NCBI GenBank assembly: GCA_002221725.1
Contig: NJFT01000411.1
Coordinates: 1 to 14,868 of the forward strand
DNA: 14,868 nt
Source: Scedosporium boydii
Taxonomy: Eukaryota; Ascomycota; Sordariomycetes; Microascales; Microascaceae
Direction: 5' to 3'
How positions within the stretch are numbered: position 1 is the first letter of the stretch; every line of letters starts with the position of its first letter. The position numbers and the translations under genes are program-made. Positions 1 to 8,774 of the stretch are shown here, piece after piece. Below the pieces are notes generated by a model. It made no database searches. It worked only from the letters and a program-made list of their open reading frames with translations, and was not told the DNA's origin.

Positions 1-1
1 A

Positions 2-24
2 CCCCCCCCCCCCCCCCCCCCCCC
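2..24. repeat. Poly-C homopolymer (23 nt)
   Basis: A run of 23 C follows a single A at the window edge and leads into a C-rich stretch. It is downstream of the 2EXR gene, which reads away from the repeat on the minus strand, so that transcript would carry poly-G if it extended this far. There is no telomeric TTAGGG/CCCTAA pattern. It may be a real microsatellite or a sequencing or assembly artefact at a contig edge. Confidence 0.9.
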
Positions 25-146
25 TTCCCCAATAGCCCCTACAACTCCTGTGGCTTCAGGTTCAGGTTTCCTTCCCGTAGACATCAAGGTTGTGTCCTAG
101 CCTCTTCCTCTCGCGAGGATCTCATCCCTTTTCAACGGTTAGGCTC

Positions 147-1238
147 TCATTCGAATCCCTCTCTGTTCCTGGCAGCCTCCACCTTCTTCGATATAGGCAA
201 TCCCATGAGCTCAACCTCAACTTCAGTGGCATCGTCGAGCTCGACGGTGACCAACGGATTGTCGATAAATCGATCGACAGTCTCCATTGGATAGTCGTCA
301 AAGGAAATGTCTGTCCAATCAGTAGCCTGCGTCATATAAACGATGTCGAGTTCGTGACATAGAACGCGTTCCACGTTATATATAGACGAACGGTCGGTAA
401 AGCAGCTTCTAAAGACGGCCCTGACCTCTTCAAGACTCATAGGACCGCCCTTCTGGAAAGGCAAATCCACAAACATCCTCCAGACGATGACCGGAGGCTC
501 GCCAGAATCGAACCCCGCTACCTTTGTCAACTCTGCCTCGACAAAACGATACCCCTGCAAGACGGACAGTCTGAAATTCTCAAGCCTCGTCAGCTTGGCC
601 ACCACCGCTTGCACGTACCGCGTGTACGTGTCCAGAGGCTCGTAAACCTCGGCAAACGTGTCGATCGACGTCTCGAGCGTCACAAGCCCCTCGCACTGCA
701 GCACGGTCTCCCAAAACCAACCGTACCCCTTGCCGTACCGAATAGAACCAGGACGGTGGGGATAATCCTCCATGTCCATTAGACGCATGACGACTACGTG
801 CCGGAGCTGCTTTCTATACGCGTCTCGAAGCTGTTGCCCCACGTTGCGCGCGAAAATATGGCCTGTCCAAAAGTGGAAGATGTTTTCAGTCCAGAAAATA
901 GGGGCGGCCTCGGCGTTGACCTGCCGGCAGACGAGCAGGAGGTTGAGGCTGTGCCGTTTCGCGCAGGAGCACATGGGGACGTAGTCTGCATGCTGGAAGT
1001 TGGGACCTTCTGGATAGCGGTAGGTGCTGTTGTGCATGATGAAGGGGGGACGTTCTGTGACTTTGGTAGAGGTGGGCGCGTAGGGACATGGTGGGATGTG
1101 ACGTTTTCGCCATCGAGGAGGCTCAACCAGCGCGTGGTGGTAGATGAAGAGTCGGATCTCCGTAGGGAAGTGGAGGAAGTTTATTCGGCCGTGGGCCAAC
1201 GCCGAATCCGCTTGTTGGACGGCACCCTGAATCTCCAT
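147..1238 (-). CDS. 2EXR domain-like hypothetical protein (363 aa)
   Basis: Single-exon gene for a 363-residue protein with no signal peptide or membrane segment. Residues about 19-37 read INFLHFPTEIRLFIYHHAL, the F-box-like LPxEIRxxIY signature that opens the fungal 2EXR family. Residues about 98-123 (LNLLLVCRQVNAEAAPIFW and following) match the second conserved block, in which a returning LLLVxRQxxAEAxPIFY motif is typical. A Cys-rich turn (CSCAKRH, near residue 90) lies between the two. The start at 1238 has an A at -3 (ATCATGG) and sits directly before the domain, and the frame ends at a TGA at 147-149. 2EXR proteins are abundant and mostly uncharacterised in Pezizomycotina; the resemblance to F-box proteins suggests protein-protein contacts, but no partner or pathway is shown. 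Family call is fairly secure; function is unknown. Confidence 0.82.
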   Translation of the reverse strand: MEIQGAVQQADSALAHGRINFLHFPTEIRLFIYHHALVEPPRWRKRHIPPCPYAPTSTKVTERPPFIMHNSTYRYPEGPNFQHADYVPMCSCAKRHSLNLLLVCRQVNAEAAPIFWTENIFHFWTGHIFARNVGQQLRDAYRKQLRHVVVMRLMDMEDYPHRPGSIRYGKGYGWFWETVLQCEGLVTLETSIDTFAEVYEPLDTYTRYVQAVVAKLTRLENFRLSVLQGYRFVEAELTKVAGFDSGEPPVIVWRMFVDLPFQKGGPMSLEEVRAVFRSCFTDRSSIYNVERVLCHELDIVYMTQATDWTDISFDDYPMETVDRFIDNPLVTVELDDATEVEVELMGLPISKKVEAARNREGFE

Positions 1239-1658
1239 GATGAGCAGAGCGGAGTGAGAGTCTTGAACGGTAATTTAGAACACGCGCAGAAACTAAGCAT
1301 TCGTGTAATTGTCAATGCTTCTAGCAAGGGGGAGCATGAGCGAAGCCCGTAAATGATAGAATGCTTCAATGTTCCTTTGTGATATTATGAAGTCTATGTT
1401 TCCTCCTCTAGGCAGACGCGCCTATCAATATGTTCCACGGCATGCACCAGGGCTGACATAAACCACATCCCGGCTCATTGATGTTTATATTTCCAGTCCC
1501 AGATGCCATTTAGATCCCAAGTATTGTGAGAAAAGAAAATACAATCGATTAAAATCCAGCAAATGTAGTATCCTGACCCAAAAAAGAGAAATGAAAAATA
1601 ATGTTCCCGCCCTTTCTATTCGATTCCAATTTTAGTCTCTGGTTTCCATTAACCAACC
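1239..1658. other. Intergenic spacer, no gene seen
   Basis: These 420 bases separate the start of the 2EXR gene from the stop of the PLC-like gene, both on the minus strand. They should hold the promoter and leader of the former and the 3' UTR of the latter. The part at 1500-1620 is A-rich. I see no convincing ORF, RNA gene or repeat. Confidence 0.6.
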
Positions 1659-2762
1659 TTACAACAATGAAACAGATGCAATCACCGCCAACGCCAAAGC
1701 CAACCCACCAACACCCCTCGTGCCCACAACACTCCCCGACGCCTTAAAGTTCGTCTCCCTTCCAACAGCAGCCTGCGTAAGATCGTTCATAACATCCGCG
1801 ATGCCAATAGCGGGGCCCTTATCAAAGAAGTCGACGAGGATAAAATTGGGCCTGACGCCCCACTCCCTCCGACACTGAGTCGCGTGCGTCCCGAGCATGC
1901 CGATGCCCGTCGTAGCCGGGTTATTCGTGTTCGCGATCTGATCGACATCGGGGACCATGATGCCGAAGGCTCCGAGGTCCTTGTACAGGAAGTGGTTCGC
2001 GAGGGAGAGCATGCCGCGCGACACGGCCGTTGCCGCTGAACCGACGCTCTTGGGCCGGTCGAGGGTGCAGTTGAAACCGGACGAGCTGGTGACCTCGAAG
2101 GGGGTCTCGAAGACGTAGTCGAATTCGTTGAGGAGGTAGGGGTAGGTCGCGCTGGCCGTGATGCCTGTGACGAAGGCGACGAGCCTCTGGCCGTTGGAAA
2201 TCATGGTCGACAGCGTCGGCCATGAACCCGAGGCCTGGGGGGTATATCCAAACTTGCTCAGCCCGGAGCCTGTAAACGCCGCGCCGAACTGCTCGACGCC
2301 CACATCATCCGAGTTAACGAGCAGCACCGTCACGACCTCATTAGGGTTGTTGTTCATCCAGAACGTAATCTTCTCAAGCCAGTTCTCAAGCGGTCCCGCG
2401 TCCAGCAGAGTGCAACTCGAGTGGCAGAGCCGCAGGGTTCCATTCTCATTGTGGACCTGGGCCTGAAGGAGGCGGAAGCCGGCGTTGAGGGCCTCGGTGG
2501 CGTTGAAGAATTGGTTGCCGGCTATAGAGTTGTCGGTGGATGCGTCGCGGAGGAAGGAGGAGTCGTGGGCGCCGAGGTGGGTGATGTTGTTGTAGTTGCG
2601 GGAGCAGAGTTCGGGGGAGTTGTTGCATGCTGTGGTGGTTGATTGCCGCGCTTGTAATAGGGCGTGGTCTTGTGGGGAGGATCTGGTTGCTGCGGCGGAT
2701 GTGAGGGAGGAGAAGGAGAGGGAGAGGAGGGCGGTTGCCCATGTGCTGGGCGAGAAGTGCAT
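1659..2762 (-). CDS. Secreted GPI-anchored PLC-like phosphodiesterase (PI-PLC X domain)
   Basis: Single-exon gene for 367 aa. Residues 1-24 form a signal peptide (hydrophobic [15 protein letters not shown] core, likely cut near TSA-AA). The mature part is a PI-PLC X-type TIM barrel of the small fungal and bacterial kind: [13 protein letters not shown] at 58-70 supplies the first catalytic His (H66) followed by Asp, and LRLCHSSC at 110-117 supplies the second (H114). [13 protein letters not shown] near 141-153 and [15 protein letters not shown] near 305-319 are further conserved strands. Paired cysteines (C46/C53, C113/C117, C232/C297) fit an extracellular protein. The C-terminus has a small-residue site (KASGS, 340-344), a spacer and a hydrophobic tail ([16 protein letters not shown]), the pattern of GPI attachment. 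It probably acts at the plasma membrane or cell wall on phosphoinositide-like or GPI-like substrates. The exact substrate cannot be told. No EF, Y or C2 regions are present, so it is unrelated in role to the cytosolic PLC further along. Confidence 0.88.
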   Translation of the reverse strand: MHFSPSTWATALLSLSFSSLTSAAATRSSPQDHALLQARQSTTTACNNSPELCSRNYNNITHLGAHDSSFLRDASTDNSIAGNQFFNATEALNAGFRLLQAQVHNENGTLRLCHSSCTLLDAGPLENWLEKITFWMNNNPNEVVTVLLVNSDDVGVEQFGAAFTGSGLSKFGYTPQASGSWPTLSTMISNGQRLVAFVTGITASATYPYLLNEFDYVFETPFEVTSSSGFNCTLDRPKSVGSAATAVSRGMLSLANHFLYKDLGAFGIMVPDVDQIANTNNPATTGIGMLGTHATQCRREWGVRPNFILVDFFDKGPAIGIADVMNDLTQAAVGRETNFKASGSVVGTRGVGGLALALAVIASVSLL

Positions 2763-2880
2763 CGTGGATCTCGAGCCCGAATTCGGGTGCTGCCTTTAGG
2801 AGTCGGCTTGTACTTCGAAGATATGTAGGGTAGGAGATCGTATGGCTTGTTTGGAGTAGATGCTCGAAATTCTCGAAGTA

Positions 2881-2990
2881 CTTAAAGTGAGAGAAAAGAA
2901 AAGGTATGAAACGCTAAAAAGAGGGAAAGAAATAAAATAGTAACAGTTTCAAAAGAGAGTAGAGAATAGAAACGTTTAACAACGAAGTGA
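2881..2990 (-). promoter_or_regulatory. Pyrimidine-rich leader/promoter tract of the PLC-like gene
   Basis: About 120-230 bases upstream of the PLC-like start codon the plus strand is strongly purine-rich (GAGAGAAAAGAAAAGG, AAAGAGGGAAAGAAATAAAA). The coding strand is therefore a long CT tract. CT-rich tracts just upstream of the transcription start are common in filamentous-fungus promoters. No clear TATA box or transcription-factor site was identified. Inference from base composition and position only. Confidence 0.4.
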
Positions 2991-4660
2991 AAACCTAGGG
3001 GACAGCTCCTTCAAGTATATTTCGTTCAATGGATCATTGATGTAGATGTGGAGCGGCGGCCGCGCCTGCTAAAAAAGATGTGCAGGCCAAGCCTCAACTC
3101 CGAAACGGTCTGTCCACTGCACACCACTGCACACCCCCTGCGGCCCGGTTTGGCTGGTTGGGCTGGCGCCTGCTTTTCCCCCTTTGTCCCCTTTGATTCC
3201 CCACAGCCAGGCATTTACTGGGGTACAACGGTGTGGCTTGTCAATGTCTTTGGAATCATTCTTGTCTCGTTTTAAACGCCAGCCGGTTGGGATTCGAGGT
3301 CCCAGGGTCCTGCAAGTGGAGGATACGAGGATTAAGGATTACTATTTGATTTCTATGGAGACAGTATTCATATTCCTGACTTTTAGCCAAGAACCAGGAG
3401 CTTGGTTGTACCATACTTACGTGGTGGAGCAGGCATTTTTATGCTGTGCTATTATTATCGAAGAGTCGTGCCTGGAAACTCGATTGCCTCCTGTTCCTCA
3501 GACCCCCTTTCACACCATTAAAGCGCTCTGAGTACACCTCATAAGGCCAGGTCCATTTCAGCCCAGATGCTCCCATTGACGCCTTTCCATCCGATCCCCC
3601 AGAAACATGCACATTTCCCCCATCCGAAATAACGCAGGGTCTCTCGGCTGTTCCGTCCCTGTAGCAAAGGCGCTTCAGCCGGAAGACAGAAAACAAGAAA
3701 GTTGGTGTGCACAACAAGATTTGAGAGCCGGTAACAGGCCCCTTCTACGAAAAAAATCGGACATTATTTTCCAACACTTTTGCTGCGCCTCCCTCTCCCG
3801 AACGGGGGGGACGAACTGACACCGGTCGAAGCTGGCCCCGTACCGCCAAGCTGAAACACTCGATGGCTCAAGATGCGTCGTCATCCGCCCCAATTTTTTA
3901 CACCTCGTACGAAGTACTGCGTAAGCTGATTTTCTTCTTTTGTACCCTCCATTGTCCTCGTATTGATCTTTTGATGGAGGTACAATGAATCTTCTTGTTA
4001 CAATAGGAGAAGGAAATTCGAGAAAAATCAAGGTTATTCGATCTCGGCTCTGTAAATCAACGGGAAAGGGTAAATCATCGTTACTAGCGAGACCCCAACC
4101 AAGGCACTATGTCTATCAAATAGGAAAGGAATGGACAGGAGTCTCCGTTCTTGATGATTCTTTTTGGGAGATACATTTTCGTCCCCTGTCTCTGATTCCG
4201 ATTGACAGCCCATCGTCATTGTCTGGGAAGCGCGAAGTATCACTTTTTGGCTGTGTAACTCCTACTGGTACTCTCTACAGGACAATATTGTACGATTAGA
4301 TGCTCCACCAGGTCCGCGTAAGACCAAAAACCTCGTAAGTCCAAGTCTCAATGCCACGATACTTGATCCAGAGCTCCTCTCCAATCCAACATGCAAAGAG
4401 CTCAGCCGTAAACCACTTCCGTGGATTCGCAGTGCATCCCAGAGTCGTTTCCCAAACGGGCTGGCGCTGATCTGAGATGCAGGGCTGGGCTAAGCCCCAT
4501 CAAAAGTCAGGTTGTCTTGAAAAGGATGTGATTGGCTCCCTTCTTTGGAGAGCTGAAGACCACACATGCTGGTTTGGGACTTGATTCCCAATCGCTTTGG
4601 ACACCGCTTGTGCATTCGATGCAGATAGACCATCGAAAACAAGACTGTTGGAATGACATT
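2991..4660. other. Gene-poor region, no supported gene
   Basis: About 1.7 kb without a convincing coding region. The open frames present are at most about 118 codons, differ in strand and frame, and show no recognisable motif or splice-joined continuation. Short simple features occur: a CTGCACACC-type direct duplication near 3116-3139, and the sequence ACCTCGTACGAAGTA at 3902-3916, which recurs exactly at 10455-10469. The composition is more AT-rich than in the genes. It may be decayed repeat DNA or simply long intergenic sequence. Confidence 0.5.
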
Positions 4661-4787
4661 CGACTTCCAGGACGTCCAGATAGGCGATACGCCGGCAGAT
4701 GCTACGGCGAAACCGTTAGGGGAGGTCATCTATGCCCACTTTGTTCAACATTTGAGTAAGAAGAAAAATAAGGGCATCGGAAACAAG
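4661..4787 (+). repeat. Diverged repeat, copy A
   Basis: This stretch aligns in the same orientation with 5173-5297. The best-conserved part is 4731-4780, where 50 bases match copy B with nine differences that are all C/T or G/A transitions plus one single-base gap; the shared core includes AACATTTGAG or its variant and AAGAAAAATAA. Towards the left end the match weakens but is still visible (ATTCGACTT against ACTCGACTT, CCAGATAGGC against CCAGACAGGC). No coding capacity or terminal repeats were seen. It is probably a fragment of an old, mutated mobile element or a local duplication. Confidence 0.6.
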
Positions 4788-5432
4788 ATGTTTATTAGGC
4801 GGCATTCCGAATGCGGATTCAGACCTGCCTATCCATTCGCCATGACGTCACATACTGCCAGAAATAGCAATGTGAAGACTAGGGAGCTTCTCCGACACCA
4901 GGAAGATGGTTGCATCTCACAGACAAGTATTGCAGACTAAGAGATACTCTAGCAAATCGCGGTTGAGAAGTTGGCGTCTTTATGATTGATGTTTATTGAT
5001 GTTCACGTTAGGTCTGAGTGAGTGATATATGTCTATGTCCATCCATCCTCGCTAATATTAGCTATGTTGTTTTATTCCTTGCTCTCTAAAGGGTCCACGT
5101 TGCTCGTGGCTGTGAGCTTTCATCCCTAGTGGCCTCGAAGTTGTCTTGCCTTGTTCCGCCTCATCCCACACTCGACTTGAAATATGCCCAGACAGGCCAT
5201 GCGCGCACATGGCGTAGCGGAGCTGTTGTATAGGGTCGACCATGCCCGCTTTTGTTCGACATTTGAGCAAAAAGAAAAATAAAGGCGCCGACAACATCGC
5301 ATCCGGGCCCAAAGGCCCCCTCCGGCCGACCTCATGAAGCACCATCAGTTAAAGATAGGACGTTAACTTTCGAGTGAAATTACCCCGGAGCGTCTTTCTG
5401 CCTTGGATACTTTAACATCCGCCGCGAGTCTC
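4788..5432. other. Spacer around repeat copy B and HNH 3' region, no gene
   Basis: Apart from repeat copy B, no gene is supported here. The portion next to 5433 should be the 3' UTR of the HNH gene, which ends at 5433 on the minus strand. The frame at 5058-5345 on the minus strand spans repeat copy B and has no recognisable motif. Confidence 0.5.
5173..5297 (+). repeat. Diverged repeat, copy B
   Basis: Second copy of the repeat at 4661-4787, about 510 bases away in direct orientation. It is richer in G+C than copy A: six of nine differences in the core have G or C here and A or T in copy A, and three go the other way. That is the pattern expected if both copies have been hit by C-to-T mutation independently. 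Outer boundaries are uncertain because identity fades gradually. Confidence 0.6.
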
Positions 5433-6714
5433 TCAGTGGACTCCAACGCCACCCTCAGCTGCGTCCCGCAACCGCAATCGCACGAACCTGTCCAGGTCCA
5501 TGGATCCATCCGCTCGCACCATCCCCTCTCGCATATCCGACAAGAATCTGTCAATATACCACCCGGCACCCGACAAGTGAAGAATGTGCGCCACAGCACG
5601 GTGAACGGCAAGCAACCGAGCCGAGGGAGGATCGATATTTCGGCCGGGGCTAAGCAGAAGGGTGCGGGTAACCGGAAGTACGATAGACACCGGGAGCGCC
5701 CTTGCAAAGGTGTCAAACCGATAGGTGTGTGGCGGCTGATCAGGGACGGGGGTGAAGAAAGTCTTGAACGCCCCAAAAAGACGGTGGTGTTCGAGTGTGA
5801 GAGACACCGTATTGAACGGCCTGTCGACCTCCACGCCCTCGATTAAACGGGAGACGTTGATATCGAACATGTTGAGAATATTGAGTGCAGCCTGCCGTGA
5901 CTACATCCCCCTCTTTAGTCATTGCCCAGCCTTTACCTTTTGCATGTAGCCCATGGGAATGAGGAGAATTGGACATACCTCAGAGCCTTCTTGGGGTCGT
6001 AAGAGGGAGTGTGGGATGATATGTGCTACTTCGACCGTCCCATACGGCCCAGTTAAAGGATTGCCATCATCGTCTCTCGCGTCGTCATGACGCAAGCGCT
6101 CTTCAGCTTCTACAGCGTCAAAATTGCGGGATATGACACACCTATGGTGGTCCCGGATAAGCGTAGTTCCCCGTAAAGCGGCAAGGCGGGTCGGCGTGGT
6201 AGCATATTCTTGGTTGTGCCCTTGGAGCATAAGAACTGCCGAGTGATACGCTGGCGTGGGCTGAGGCGTCCTGTTGGTGGCAGCCCTCACTGGAGAAACC
6301 ATATTAGTGATACTGGGCAAATATGAGGCACCCGATGAAGTAGAAGAACGCACAAGGTAAGAAGAAGTTGTCCATTAAATACTCCGCGAAGCCGTATACA
6401 TTGGAGCGTATATCATCCTCTTGGCCACCAAAGACGACCTCCGCTTCATCATCTAATGCTAGACCCAGGGATCGAAAAAATGCCTGTAATATCAGGTCCC
6501 GAGATTCATTGGAAAGGGCATATTCGTAGGTGAGCCTGATGAGCCGAGGCCGATTGTATGAAACGCCACCTGTAGGATTTTCTCCATTATCGAAATGGTT
6601 AACGATGGAGTAAAACCTTCGGGATGCGTTTATCCGCTGTTGGTCGGATAAGGCAGGCGGTGGAAGGAAATCTACGATGCCCTCGAGGGACACTTGGTGC
6701 CGATGATGGGACAT
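5433..6714 (-). CDS. HNH_2-type nuclease domain protein, three exons, 376 aa
   Basis: Exons 6714-6354, 6289-5979 and 5891-5433 join in phase (361+311+459 = 1131 nt). The first junction restores DNFFLPLRAATNRTPQPTPAYHS and the second gives GSEAALNILNMFD, both typical of a widespread fungal HNH family. Residues 1-120 are a family-specific helical region (LEGIVDF, SRRFYSIVNHF). The nuclease-like core runs from about 158 to 268: LRGTTLIRDHHRCVISRNFD (C171), VEVAHIIPHSL (H210), LNILNMF, and LEHHRLFGAF (H259/H260) correspond to the C, first His, Asn and final His positions of HNH_2. The C-terminal part keeps PVTRTLLLSPGR, RLLAVHRAVAHILHLSGAG and a closing LVRLRL-like segment (RFVRLRLRDAAEGG). Proteins of this kind are numerous and expanded in Pezizomycotina; whether they cut DNA in vivo and what for is not established. 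A missed intron would truncate the protein before the core. All metal and catalytic positions seem intact. Confidence 0.85.
5892..5978 (-). other. HNH gene intron 2 (87 nt)
   Basis: Donor GTATGT, branch-like GACTAAAG, acceptor CGGCAG, phase 0 between GAG and GCT. It splits the nuclease core between the AHIIP motif and the ALNILNMF segment. Acceptor choice is supported by the restored family motif. Confidence 0.82.
6290..6353 (-). other. HNH gene intron 1 (64 nt)
   Basis: Donor GTGCGT, branch site CACTAATAT, acceptor CTCCAG. It interrupts a Leu codon (T|TG, phase 1). Retention adds an in-frame stop after about 16 further codons, before the HNH core. Confidence 0.85.
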
Positions 6715-7307
6715 GACGCCCTTGTCTCGCCACGAAACGAAGCCTGAGGGGAGGGTGGATGGGAGATGGCGGATTTATGAGCATTGAATTTACGATATCA
6801 ATCAACACTGAGGATGACTCATCGGCGCAGTCTTCATCATTAAGACTTCCAAGGAATTCTTTGTTTAAAATGTATTCAATTAGATATAAAAACAATTTAT
6901 TTGAAAAGTATTGATAAAAATACGTATTTGAAGATATTTTCTTATTTGTATTCTATGTCACCTTTTCTCTTATCTATAATCTATTTAAGGTTATTTGTAT
7001 TAGGTCTTCTTTTGAAAGTATCACTTTTACGAACCTCGTTCTTGCCCTACAGTTTCACGTCCTAACGCTCTTCGAATCCTTTTAGAAGAGAGCGATGAAT
7101 ACTTAGAATCGTGCCATGTAACTTTTAAATAAGAGTATGGAAGAACCTGACTCCGTTTGGTCCATCCAGTTCGATTCAGGTTCGAATTCAGCCAATGCAC
7201 TTGTCATTACATAACGCAAACCCGGTTCTACAGCCGGCCCCTCCGGAGCTCCCGACCCCGAATCACACCCCGAAACTCCGGACAACCCCGCCTTCCTCCG
7301 GCCCCAA
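6715..7307. other. Intergenic spacer with AT-rich patch
   Basis: This 593-base stretch is between the HNH start and the PLC stop. Roughly 6865-7015 is strongly AT-rich (for example AAAATACGTATTTGAAGATA at 6916), unlike the GC-rich genes on both sides. It should contain the HNH promoter and the PLC 3' UTR. A minus-strand frame at 6599-6895 overlaps HNH exon 1 out of frame and has no recognised content. Confidence 0.6.
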
Positions 7308-8743
7308 TCACTTAACAAGAACCTTCGTCACTTTCACAAGCAAAACACCCTTCGTCAACCTCCCCCTACAATCCAACAAATGCAAAAACCTATACCCAGC
7401 CCTCACCCGATCCAACCTAACACAAGCCCAAGCCGCCAAATCATCCCTCCCAAACTCGTCATCTCTCACCGTGAACCTCACAAACGTAAGCTCGGGGACC
7501 ACGCCAGGGACCCGCACGAACTTGAGCACCTCGCCCTTGAAATCCGGCTCCGTTCCCCGGTTCGTCTTCGTGCGCGCCTTGTACTCGCCCTCGGCTTCCT
7601 GGCCCGCCTCGGCGGAGGGTCGGATCTTGCCGCGGCGCTCTTCGGGGGCTTCGACGTGGATCTCGACTTTTACGTAAGGGCGGAAACTCTTGGCGTGCTC
7701 GTCGTCGGGGGGGAGGGGGATGTTCTGACCGGCGAGGACTTCGATGGAGAGGTCGAGGGTTTGGTAGTTGGGCGGGGGAGGTTTGCTTCCGTCGGGCTTC
7801 TTCATGCGGTAGCCTGTAAAAGAGGTTCGTGAGTCGATGACGCTCGGAAATGGTCTCGTGTAAAAAAAGGGGTAAAGAAGTAAGTATAGGAGAAAGAAAA
7901 ACATCGGTTTGACACTGACCCTCAGGCTTCAACACATATCCATGAGTCCCCGCAAACATGCCCTCATTCAACATCATCCCCTCATCCCAATTCTGCCAAT
8001 TCAGTGCCACGACCTGAATGCCCTTCCTCCAAAACGGCGCCGGATCCAAATTCGACGAACCGATCCTCAGCCCGTGCGGATACGTCCTCATCATATAGTG
8101 CAAATTATGCTCGAACAGCTTCTCCGCCTGCTTCCCGTGCACCTCTGCCACCTTCTTCTCCGACAGCGAGAAAATATGCGTCGGCATCGTCGCCTCGGCT
8201 TGCGTTAGGCTCTTGAATGAGACGCCGCGGGAATAGAAGCCCATGTTGCTCAGCGCCTGCGTGACTTTGGACGGCTTGGCGGCGGCGGCGGCGGCAGTAG
8301 CGGCAGCAGTGCCCTTGGTGGCGCTACTACCACTCTGGGGTAGGCGGTCCTGGTAGTCGTCTTCGAGGAGTTGTTGCTGTTGCTCGGGGGACGCGCCGGG
8401 TGGAGGGGCGTACTTGACTTTTACGATGATCTTGTTGCGTAGGTCCTGCGGCGCGGGAAGTTCCGTAGGTTCGCCCTCGGGAATGGGCACGAGCATGCCC
8501 TTGAAAGCGTGCTCCATGATCTCGATCATGCGGTCTTGCTGCTCAGGGGTGCAGTGGACCTCGAGACTGACAATTACGGGTAGGTCCGAGACCTTGAAGG
8601 CCGAGTCGCGGATGGCGACGCAGACGTCTCGAAAGGTGATTTCCTTGGTTAGCGTGTAGCCGTGCAGAACCCTCGGCTCGACAGCGCCAGGCTTGAGTGC
8701 TGGTATGCCGTCATTCTTCATCTTTTTGCCGCTCTCTTGCGTG

Positions 8744-8774
<31 letters not shown>

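Noticed and set aside
798..1352. 184-codon plus-strand open frame antisense to the 2EXR gene
   Set aside because: It overlaps the 2EXR coding region on the opposite strand, has no recognisable motif, and the minus-strand frame carries clear family signatures.
3288..3310. tRNA-like T-arm sequence (GGATTCGAGGTCC)
   Set aside because: No matching acceptor stem, D-arm or anticodon stem could be laid out around it. No tRNA gene is supported anywhere in the window.
3184..3531. 115-codon plus-strand open frame
   Set aside because: No domain, low-quality start context, and overlapped by competing frames on both strands.
3985..4299. 104-codon plus-strand open frame in the gene-poor region
   Set aside because: Starts with ATG but shows no motif, signal peptide, or spliceable extension. 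Length is within chance for 2.7 kb of moderately AT-rich DNA. An orphan gene cannot be excluded without transcripts.
4490..5345. Minus-strand frames over the two repeats as relics of a transposase
   Set aside because: The two translations share only a few residues and show no catalytic motif, so the repeat is described only at the DNA level.
5363..5846. Open frames on both strands over HNH exon 3
   Set aside because: They are out of frame with exon 3, which has strong family motifs (LLAVHRAVAHILHLSGAG).
6599..6895. Possible extra upstream exon of the HNH gene (98-codon frame)
   Set aside because: Overlaps exon 1 out of frame. The ATG at 6714 directly precedes the conserved LEGIVDF region expected near the N-terminus.
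7380..7832. 150-codon plus-strand frame across the PLC C2 region
   Set aside because: Antisense shadow of GC-rich coding sequence. The minus strand encodes a clear C2 domain.
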